From Arcobacter cryaerophilus gv. crypticus (lineage in GTDB: Bacteria > Campylobacterota > Campylobacteria > Campylobacterales > Arcobacteraceae), in NCBI RefSeq assembly GCF_002993025.1, contig NZ_NXGI01000001.1, positions 1 through 63,398 of the forward strand: a stretch of DNA of 63,398 bases, given 5' to 3'. The notes beneath the pieces were generated by a model that was not told where the DNA came from, did no database searches, and saw only the letters and a program-made list of their open reading frames with translations. Positions 35,712-42,848 of the stretch are shown here, one piece after another (the first letter of the stretch is position 1; the number at the start of each line of letters is the position of its first letter). The translations under genes and the position numbers were made by a program.

Positions 35712-36500
35712 TTAAATCTCTATTTCAAGTCCAATAGGACAATGGTCACTTCCAAAAATATCATCTAAAATATAAGCATCTTTTACAAAATCTTTTAAAT
35801 CAGAACTCACATAAAAGTAGTCAATTCTCCATCCAACATTATTTTCTCTAGCATTTGCTCTATAACTCCACCAAGAGTATTTATCTTTTAAATCACCATG
35901 TACTAGTCTAAAAGTATCGATATATCCGTGATTTAGAAACTTTGTTATCCAATCTCTCTCCATTTTTAAAAAACCACTTGTATTTTCATTTGCTTTTGGT
36001 CGTGCAATATCAATTTCCATATGAGCTGTGTTTACATCTCCACAAACAATTATTGATTTTCCATCTTTTTTCAAATTTTCACAATGATTTAAAAATCTAT
36101 CATAAAACTCCATTTTGTATTCAAGTCTTTCTTCTTTGCTTTGACCATTTGGAAAATATACATTAAAAAATGCTATATCTTTATTTCCTAAATTAAAATG
36201 AACTTCATTTATTCGTCCCTCATCTAAAACATCTACACTAGGACAAGTGCAATCAAAAGTAGTGTTAATATCTGAAAATAGGGCTGTTCCACTTCTTCCT
36301 TTAATTGCAGATTCACTAGCTGTTAAAAATTTAAACTCTTTATTAAATATTGTTTTTGGAATTTGATTTTTCATTGATTTTGTTTCTTGCAATCCAAGAA
36401 TATGAATATCATGCTCATCAACCCATTTTAAAGCCTCTTTTTTATCAACAGCTCTTACTCCATTTACATTCCAAGAGATAAATTTATATCTTTTTGTCAT
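35712..36500 (-). CDS. xth: Exodeoxyribonuclease III
   Basis: 262 aa, full length for the ExoIII/APE family. Motifs in order are FISWNVNGVRA (metal Asn), GLQETK (catalytic Glu), VCGDVNTAHMEIDIARPK (Asp/Asn), WWSYRANARENNVGWRIDYF and GSDHCPIGLEI (final Asp-His). It cleaves DNA at abasic sites and trims 3' ends during base excision repair. The stop of the upstream small secreted gene overlaps its start by 4 bases. Confidence 0.95.
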   Translation of the reverse strand: MTKRYKFISWNVNGVRAVDKKEALKWVDEHDIHILGLQETKSMKNQIPKTIFNKEFKFLTASESAIKGRSGTALFSDINTTFDCTCPSVDVLDEGRINEVHFNLGNKDIAFFNVYFPNGQSKEERLEYKMEFYDRFLNHCENLKKDGKSIIVCGDVNTAHMEIDIARPKANENTSGFLKMERDWITKFLNHGYIDTFRLVHGDLKDKYSWWSYRANARENNVGWRIDYFYVSSDLKDFVKDAYILDDIFGSDHCPIGLEIEI

Positions 36501-36754
36501 TTTTTTCTAATTTCCTTTATATCTTTTTTTTCATCTTTTATTAAGTTTGATGGCTCTTTTGGCTGTGTTGGTGTTGTTGGTTTATTTATACCAATATTTT
36601 TAAAATCTTTATTTGATAAACTGTTTTTATCATTTAAAAGGTTTTCACTTTTTCCACCGTGCATATCTATTTTTCCACTATAATTTTTATTATAGTTTGA
36701 ATCTGCAAATAATAAATTTGATAAAAATATAGTAGTAATAAGCAATAATTTCAT
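36497..36754 (-). CDS. Small secreted hypothetical protein
   Basis: 85 aa with a clear signal peptide (KLLLITTIFLSNLLFADS, cleavage near residue 18). The mature part of about 67 residues is polar, Lys/Asn-rich and probably disordered (INKPTTPTQPKEPSN). No family is recognised. It overlaps the xth start by 4 bases, so it is coupled to a DNA-repair gene although it is exported. Functional connection is doubtful. Confidence 0.65.
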   Translation of the reverse strand: MKLLLITTIFLSNLLFADSNYNKNYSGKIDMHGGKSENLLNDKNSLSNKDFKNIGINKPTTPTQPKEPSNLIKDEKKDIKEIRKK

Positions 36755-36847
36755 ATTCTTCCCTTTTTTTTAATTTAAAGTATAACTATATTTCAATAAT
36801 AAAGCCTTTATTCGGTATTTTACGAAATCTTTTTATTGGGAAAATAT

Positions 36848-37597
36848 ATGTCAGAATTTATTGCTATTTTAACTTCAACAGAAATTATTTTAGGCGTTAT
36901 TACTTTTTTAACATCAGTTATCGCAGCTGTTGTTGGAATAGGAGGAGGAATGATGCTAATAGCAATTTTACCATCATTCTTACCTTTAAATGCACTTATT
37001 CCAGTTCATGGACTTACTCAAGTAAGTAGTAATATAAGCCGTGCTTTTTTTGGATACAAAGATATTCAATATGAAGTAATACCAAAGTTTTTAATAGGTT
37101 CTATTTTAGGAATAGGCTTATTTGCTGGAGTTTTGAGTTTTATTTCTCTTGAATATGTTCCTTTATTTATTGGAGTTTATATTTTACTTTCGCTTTGGAG
37201 TGCAAAGTTTAATGAAAAGATTAAAAGATATGAAAACTACTATTTAGCTGGATTTTTTCAAACAGGGCTTTCTATGGTTGTTGGTGCTACTGGACCACTT
37301 ACTATGACACTATTATTTAAAGATTATGAAGATAAAGATAAAGTTGTAGCAACTGGAGCTGCTTTGATGAGTATAACTCATTTACTAAAAGTTGTTGTTT
37401 TTATATATTTTGGTTTTGTCTTTTTTGATTTTATTTGGATTATTGTTGCTATGATTTTTGGGGCTGTTTTTGGAAGTTTTGTTGGAACAAAAGTAAGGAA
37501 TTTGATAGATGGTAAGAAATTTATAATTATTTTAAAAACACTACTTACAATTTTAGCTATAAAACTTATTGTAGATATTATAATAAAGCTAATTTAG
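36848..37597 (+). CDS. TauE/SafE-family membrane permease
   Basis: About 249 aa from the ATG at 36848; a TTG four codons earlier is possible, and neither has a strong ribosome binding site. Around eight membrane helices with the family repeat (AAVVGIGGGMMLIAILPSFLPL, later MVVGATGPLTMTLLFKDYE). The family exports sulfoacetate/sulfite-like anions or imports sulfur compounds. It lies beside the arsenic regulator genes but points the other way, and no arsenic link is evident from sequence. Confidence 0.82.
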   Translation: MSEFIAILTSTEIILGVITFLTSVIAAVVGIGGGMMLIAILPSFLPLNALIPVHGLTQVSSNISRAFFGYKDIQYEVIPKFLIGSILGIGLFAGVLSFISLEYVPLFIGVYILLSLWSAKFNEKIKRYENYYLAGFFQTGLSMVVGATGPLTMTLLFKDYEDKDKVVATGAALMSITHLLKVVVFIYFGFVFFDFIWIIVAMIFGAVFGSFVGTKVRNLIDGKKFIIILKTLLTILAIKLIVDIIIKLI

Positions 37598-37629
37598 AAT
37601 TTTTCTATTATTAAGAATTATATTTATTT

Positions 37630-38988
37630 TTATAAATTATACTTTTTGATTTTACTTTTTAATGTATTTCTAGTAACACTAAGATAGGTTGAAACTTTTG
37701 AAATATTACTATTTTTTTCTAAAATCGCTTTTAGCATATATTTTTCAAAATCTTCAAAAATCAAATTTGAGTTTTCTAAACCATAAATGTTTACTAATTC
37801 TTGGGTTATTTTATTAAAAATCTCTGATTTTTTGTTATCTTTAGAACTTATATTATTTTTTATATCATCAATAGAAATTATTTCATTTCTTGAGTATAAA
37901 ATAGTTTTATAGATGATATTTTTTAGTTCTCTTACATTTCCTTTTAACTCACACTCTTTTAAAAATAAGATTGCATTTTCTTCAATATTTTTTGGTTTAA
38001 TTTTTAGATTTTCACAAAAAAGTTTTATAAAATGCAAAACCAACTCTTTTATATCATCTTTTCTATTTTTTAAACTAGGAACGATTATCTCAAAAGTTGA
38101 GATTCTATAGTATAAATCACTTCTAAAAATATTTGAATTTTCTAGCTCATCTTTTTTTCTCGATGTTGCACAGATTATTCTTCCTTGAAATTTAATCTCA
38201 TTTGCACTTCCAAGTGGATAAAAACTTTTTGTTTCCAAAAATCTCAAAAGTTTTACTTGTAAGTTTTGGTCTAATTCACTTATTTCATCTAAAAAAAGTG
38301 TTCCAAATCCTACTTTTTGAATATGTCCAATATGTGGGTCTTTTTGATTTTTTGAGAAGTTTTCTACTTTTCCATACATTAGTTTTTCAAAAAGATTTTC
38401 AGGAATTGTTGAGCAGTTAATCGCCACAAAAGGTTCATTTGAGTTCAATGAATTTTTATGGATTAATTTAGCAATTAACTCTTTTCCTGTTCCTGTATCA
38501 CCAATAATTAGTACAATTGAATCATTTTTTGCAGCAAGTCCAATGTTTTTATATATATCTTTCATAGTTTCAAATGAACCGATAAATTCATCCTCTTTGC
38601 TGTTTATTTTTGAATCTTTTTCTATATTTTTAGAGTTATATTTATTTACAGTTTGAATAATATCACTTGCACTAAAAGGTTTTTGAATAATATCAATTAT
38701 TCCAGTTTTTGAAGCTTTTATCATATTTGAGGGAGTTGTATATGCTGTTATCATAATAATTGGAATATTTAAAGAGTTTTTTCTTATATTTTCAATTACA
38801 TCAATTCCACTTAATCCATCTTCAAGCATCATATCTAAGATGATTAAATTCACATCAAAAACATTTAAACCATCAATTAAATCTTCTTCATTTCCATTAA
38901 AACCATAACAAGTGTGTCCATCTTTTTTTAAGATTTTTTCTATGGCATATTTTATATCATCTTGGTCATCAATTATTGCTATATTCAT
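37630..38988 (-). CDS. NtrC-family response regulator lacking the GAFTGA motif (AioR/ArrR-like)
   Basis: 452 aa. The order is a receiver domain (Asp52 phosphoacceptor in IILDMMLEDG, Lys in IQKPF), an AAA+ domain with Walker A GDTGTGKE at 163-170 and Walker B GTLFLDEI at 229-236, and a Fis-type helix-turn-helix at the C-terminus. Between the Walker motifs, where sigma54 activators have ESELFGHEKGAFTGA, this protein reads ENLFEKLMYGKVENFSKNQ. The sigma54-contacting loop is therefore missing. It overlaps the kinase gene by 20 bases. It probably controls the divergent arr genes with a non-sigma54 promoter. Similar regulators in arsenite oxidase clusters (AioR) keep GAFTGA. Confidence 0.88.
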   Translation of the reverse strand: MNIAIIDDQDDIKYAIEKILKKDGHTCYGFNGNEEDLIDGLNVFDVNLIILDMMLEDGLSGIDVIENIRKNSLNIPIIMITAYTTPSNMIKASKTGIIDIIQKPFSASDIIQTVNKYNSKNIEKDSKINSKEDEFIGSFETMKDIYKNIGLAAKNDSIVLIIGDTGTGKELIAKLIHKNSLNSNEPFVAINCSTIPENLFEKLMYGKVENFSKNQKDPHIGHIQKVGFGTLFLDEISELDQNLQVKLLRFLETKSFYPLGSANEIKFQGRIICATSRKKDELENSNIFRSDLYYRISTFEIIVPSLKNRKDDIKELVLHFIKLFCENLKIKPKNIEENAILFLKECELKGNVRELKNIIYKTILYSRNEIISIDDIKNNISSKDNKKSEIFNKITQELVNIYGLENSNLIFEDFEKYMLKAILEKNSNISKVSTYLSVTRNTLKSKIKKYNL

Positions 38989-40660
38989 TATCTTCCTTTA
39001 TTGGAATATTTATACTAAAGGTTGTTTTACCAAGCTTTGATTCTACTTCTATAAAACCATTATACATATAAACTATTTTATATGTGGTATATAATCCTAT
39101 TCCTGATCCTTTTTCACCTTTTGTGGTAAAAAATGGTTTGTAAATATCTTTTAAAATATTTTTATTGATTCCTTTTCCAAAATCAATTACTTCAATTACG
39201 GTATGTCTATTTTTAATATATGAATTTATATAAATTAAGCCATTGATTGAAGATTCATCTATGGCATTTTCAATTAGATTTATCAAAATAGTTTCAAAGT
39301 CAGTAATTGCAATAAAGAGTTTTAAATCAGTTAAAATATCTTTTTTTATAGTTAGATTTTTATTTCTTATTTGAGTTTGAAGTATATTTAAAATATTATT
39401 TATTTGATAATTTATATCTATTTGCTCAGCTAAAAGTTTATCTATTGGTCTTCCTGTTTTTAAAAATTCATTTACTAAAAAGTCTATTTTAGAGATTATA
39501 TTTGTAATTCTTTTTTTATCTTCATCATCAAGTTCATCTTGTTCGATTAGAAGTTTCGCAGGTTGTAAATAGTTTTTTATTTCATGAACTACACTTGAAG
39601 ATATTTCACCAACAATTTCAAAAGAGTTCGTAAAACACTGTTTTTCTTGAAGATGTTTTAGTAGTGTAATATCTGAAAAAGATATGGCTAAAGAATCTTT
39701 TAGATTTTTTATTATCACAAAAAGATAGATAGTTTTACCATCTTTATTTTCAATATCAATCATAAAATTACTATTATTTCTTGATATATTCATCTCAATA
39801 CTACTTAATATTTTTTTGTTAATTGAGTGTTCTTTAACTATCAAGTTACTTAAGCTATGAGAATTTTCATATAAAATTTTAAAATCATAATCACACAATA
39901 AAATAAACTCATCTAAACTTTCCAAAATATCATGGTAAAAATCCCTTAGATTTTGTTCATTTTTTATGGAATCATGCAATTTTTTTAAAATCAATTCCAT
40001 ACTATTTTGAAAAAGTGTTATTTCATCTTTCTCTTTTGAGTTTATATATTTTATTTTATCCCACTGTTTATTTTGAATCATCAAAGCATTATGTGAAAGA
40101 ATTTTAAGACGATTTAATATGCTATTTGATATAAAATATGCAATTAAAAAAGATAAAATAGTAGCTATAAGTATTGAAATTGCTATGTTGGTTTTTAAAT
40201 CTTCAAATAGTGAAGCCAAAGAAAATTTATCTAGTTCTATTAGAAAAACACCTAAAACTAATCCATTATTAATCAAAGGTATAAAAACCAAATTCTCCTC
40301 TTTTTTGATTTCAATCTCTTTATTCATTGGAAAATCAGCACTATTTGTATGAGCAATAATTTTATTTGAAGAATCAATAAAACCAGCAGATGTTATTAGA
40401 TTGATTTTTGTAAGTGAATCTAAAAATTTATAGATACTCCAAACATCATCTTCAAGTAGTGATTTTATAAAAAAAGCTTCATTAACTTTTATTAAATCTT
40501 TTGTTGTATTTGAGGCTAGGGTATTTATATTGTTTGATAAAGAGTTTTTTATCATAAAGAAGATACCAGTTGAAAAAAGAAAAATTATCAAAAATAGAGT
40601 TATTGTAATTTTTGTTTTTATTGATAATAAATATAATTTATTTAACATTTTTATTTTCAC
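38969..40660 (-). CDS. Membrane sensor histidine kinase (AioS/ArrS-like)
   Basis: 563 aa. Two membrane helices (about residues 14-34 and 165-187) flank a periplasmic sensor of some 130 residues. A HAMP-like linker, a PAS-like domain (about 255-345), the H-box (SSVVHEIKNYLQPAKLL) and an ATPase domain with NLIENAIDESS, DFGKGINKNIL and GEKGSGIGLYTTYKI follow. The start at 40660 overlaps the binding-protein gene; a second ATG at 40648 is possible. With the adjacent periplasmic binding protein and regulator it forms a three-part arsenic-oxyanion sensing system by analogy with AioXSR. The periplasmic part probably contacts the binding protein. Confidence 0.87.
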   Translation of the reverse strand: MKIKMLNKLYLLSIKTKITITLFLIIFLFSTGIFFMIKNSLSNNINTLASNTTKDLIKVNEAFFIKSLLEDDVWSIYKFLDSLTKINLITSAGFIDSSNKIIAHTNSADFPMNKEIEIKKEENLVFIPLINNGLVLGVFLIELDKFSLASLFEDLKTNIAISILIATILSFLIAYFISNSILNRLKILSHNALMIQNKQWDKIKYINSKEKDEITLFQNSMELILKKLHDSIKNEQNLRDFYHDILESLDEFILLCDYDFKILYENSHSLSNLIVKEHSINKKILSSIEMNISRNNSNFMIDIENKDGKTIYLFVIIKNLKDSLAISFSDITLLKHLQEKQCFTNSFEIVGEISSSVVHEIKNYLQPAKLLIEQDELDDEDKKRITNIISKIDFLVNEFLKTGRPIDKLLAEQIDINYQINNILNILQTQIRNKNLTIKKDILTDLKLFIAITDFETILINLIENAIDESSINGLIYINSYIKNRHTVIEVIDFGKGINKNILKDIYKPFFTTKGEKGSGIGLYTTYKIVYMYNGFIEVESKLGKTTFSINIPIKEDNEYSNN

Positions 40661-41540
40661 GATTTATAATGAATTCTTTAATATCTTTGATTTTATCATA
40701 AGATATATTTTCAGGTTCAATCAAACTATCTATTGACATGGCTTTTAATATTTGTTCTCCTTGGGGATTTTTATGCATTTCTAAAAGAGCTTTTTTAAGT
40801 CTATCTTTTATATTAGAATTTATATTTTTTCTTATTATAAAAGGAGGAATTGGATAATCATCAAAACTTTCAACAATTTTAAGCTCTTTTTCTGCTTGTG
40901 GATTTTTATTTATATAAGCTTCATAAACCATACTATCAACACTAGCGCTTTGTATAAAACCACTTAAAACAGCTTGAATAGACTCTCCATGGTCATAGGT
41001 AAAAATTACTTTTTCAAAAAATTCTTCTTTATTGTAGCCTTTTTTTAAAATTTCATATATTGGTATTAATGAACCTGAATTTGAATCAGGGTCACTCATA
41101 GCAAAAGTTTTACCTTTTAAATCAAATAATTTGGTATAAGGTTTATCTTTTTTTGAAATAATCAATGAACTATAAGTTGTCTTATTTTTAACACTTGGAA
41201 TTGCTATTAATTCTACTTTGTTTAATTTATCCAAATTTACATAAGTAGAACCACAAACATATGCCAAATCAACGCTCTCATTTATAATAAAACTTTCCAT
41301 TATTGAATAACTTTTTGCAAATTTCAAATTCAAATCAATATTGGCATTTTTTGCTAAGTAATCCTTGAAATTCATGATAGTTAAAATATCTTCTTTTAGA
41401 GTAACTCCTGTTAAACCAAGTGTTATTTTTTCATTACAATAGAGCGAATTTGTTGTAAATAGTAAAAAAATGATGGTCAATTTCTGCAAAAAGCTGGTTA
41501 AAAATTGACCAGTTGATTTTAAATTTCTTGATATAAACAT
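40638..41540 (-). CDS. PhnD-family periplasmic oxyanion-binding protein (AioX/ArrX-like)
   Basis: 300 aa with an N-terminal signal or anchor (TIIFLLFTTNSLYCNE) and a type 2 binding-protein fold (ITLGLTGVTLKEDILTIMNFKDYLAK, later FAMSDPDSNSGSLIPIYEILKKG). PhnD-like proteins bind phosphonate or phosphite; the branch named AioX/ArrX binds arsenite or arsenate and activates a partner kinase. Here it is the first gene of the binding protein-kinase-regulator set, divergent from arsenate reductase genes, which supports that role. The DPDSNSGS segment is the typical anion-binding loop. Confidence 0.85.
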   Translation of the reverse strand: MFISRNLKSTGQFLTSFLQKLTIIFLLFTTNSLYCNEKITLGLTGVTLKEDILTIMNFKDYLAKNANIDLNLKFAKSYSIMESFIINESVDLAYVCGSTYVNLDKLNKVELIAIPSVKNKTTYSSLIISKKDKPYTKLFDLKGKTFAMSDPDSNSGSLIPIYEILKKGYNKEEFFEKVIFTYDHGESIQAVLSGFIQSASVDSMVYEAYINKNPQAEKELKIVESFDDYPIPPFIIRKNINSNIKDRLKKALLEMHKNPQGEQILKAMSIDSLIEPENISYDKIKDIKEFIINRENKNVK

Positions 41541-41653
41541 CTCTAAAGCCCTATATGTTGGATTATTTAAGAGAGATTAAAATAATTGATTTTTATCTTA
41601 CTATCTAACTAAAATATATTATTGTAATTTCTATTCAATTAAGGAGAGTTAAA

Positions 41654-41872
41654 ATGGAAGAAAATGTATCAAGTAGAAGAGGCTTTTTAAAAGCAGCTTG
41701 AAATAATGGGGTTCAACTCTCAACCTAATATTCCAAAACAAGTTGCAACTCAACAAATTAATGGGTAAATACAGGAAGAATAAATGAAGTTTGGCAATCA
41801 AATACAAATATCATAAGAATTGAAAGAAGTGAAAGTTTAATTAAAGATATGACTTTCCAAGAAAGAGTTTAA
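41654..41872 (+). pseudogene. Relic of a molybdoenzyme operon (Tat leader joined to a catalytic-subunit fragment)
   Basis: AAGGAG precedes an ATG at 41654. The first 15 codons encode a twin-arginine leader (SSRRGFLKAA) and are cut by a TGA at 41699-41701. After shifts, the frame ending at TAA 41870-41872 reads WVNTGRINEVWQSN, which resembles the C-terminal NGR(I/V)NE(V/I)WQ segment of DMSO-reductase-family catalytic subunits. As I recall it, that motif is typical of the arsenite oxidase AioA. AioB carries a Tat leader and precedes AioA. This looks like an internally deleted aioBA remnant, exactly where aioBA sits next to aioXSR elsewhere. The Tat-gene part is seen directly; the aio identity is inference. 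Confidence 0.55.
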
Positions 41873-41995
41873 TCGTTTATATTAATAAAGAAGAAGAGGA
41901 AACTCTTTTTCTTTAAAAATTAATAATATAAAGTTTTAAACTTTTATAAGATTTTTTTATAAAAAGTTTTCATTTTTACTGTAGGAGGTTAAAAA

Positions 41996-42838
41996 ATGCA
42001 TTTATTATGGGATATTAGGGTCGTATTAGACCTATTTTTAGGAGGTATTGGAATTGGAGCTTTTGTATTAGCTTCTATTTTATATACAATTGATTATGAA
42101 AAATATAAAATTGTATGTAAAACTGGGTTTTTTATGGCGCCAGTTTTTGTTGCTATTGGGTTAATATTTCTTCTTTTAGAAATAGGAAGACCTTTACATG
42201 CTGTGATTATGTTAGTTTCTGTTAATCCAACGTCTATTTTATCTTGGGGTGGATTTTTACAAGGTGGTTTTATACTTTTAAGCTTATTTATTGCTTTTAA
42301 AATATTTAAAGAGCAAACAGTTTCTAATGTATTGTTATTTATAACAATGACTTTAGCTTTTATTGTTGGTATTTATCATGGAGCTTTATTATCAAGCTTT
42401 GGAAGATCTGCTTGGAACTCTTCGCTTCCTGTTCTATTTTTATCAACTTCGTTGGTTACAGGTTTTTTAACAACGATGTTTATAGCTAAATTTTTTAAGC
42501 AAGAAGATGTAACAAATAAACTTGTAAAAGGAAGTATGATTGTATTTTTATTACTTTCATTTGTTTCTATTATTGGATGGATTTATGGACTTAAATTACA
42601 AGATACTACATCAAAAGAAGCATTAGCTTATATGATGAATGAATATTTTATTTTAATATCAATTGCAATAATTTTTGGAATGATTTTACCAATTATAATT
42701 TATATAAAATCACTTTTTGCAAAAGTTCATTTATCTAATTTTGAGTTAAAACTTACTGCAATTTCAGCATTTGTAGGTGTATTTGCTTTGAAATATGTGG
42801 TAGTTTATTTAGGTCAATTAGAATATTTAGTGAAATAA
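41996..42838 (+). CDS. arrC: NrfD/PsrC-type membrane subunit of the arsenate reductase (ArrC)
   Basis: 280 aa with about eight membrane helices and no cysteine cluster, typical of the quinol-oxidising NrfD/PsrC family (LWDIRVVLDLFLGGIGIGAFVLAS, GRPLHAVIMLVSVNPTSILSWGG). The start follows TAGGAGG. It would pass electrons from menaquinol to ArrB and ArrA. Being first in the operon is different from the simple arrAB arrangement of Shewanella, where CymA plays this role. The next gene, arrA, starts 10 bases later. Confidence 0.85.
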   Translation: MHLLWDIRVVLDLFLGGIGIGAFVLASILYTIDYEKYKIVCKTGFFMAPVFVAIGLIFLLLEIGRPLHAVIMLVSVNPTSILSWGGFLQGGFILLSLFIAFKIFKEQTVSNVLLFITMTLAFIVGIYHGALLSSFGRSAWNSSLPVLFLSTSLVTGFLTTMFIAKFFKQEDVTNKLVKGSMIVFLLLSFVSIIGWIYGLKLQDTTSKEALAYMMNEYFILISIAIIFGMILPIIIYIKSLFAKVHLSNFELKLTAISAFVGVFALKYVVVYLGQLEYLVK

Positions 42839-42848
42839 GGAACAAAAA

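Noticed and set aside
36848-37597. Assigning the TauE/SafE permease to arsenic transport
   Set aside because: It is adjacent to the island but carries no ArsR-type palindrome or arsenic-binding motif.
41586-41599. FNR box before the arr genes (TTGAT-TTTT-ATCTT)
   Set aside because: The second half-site has two mismatches and no convincing -10 at the right distance. Too weak to list as a site.
41934-41970. Terminator between the relic and arrC
   Set aside because: AAACTTTTATAA and TTATAAAAAGTTT can pair only with a bulge in a very AT-rich stretch, so significance is doubtful.
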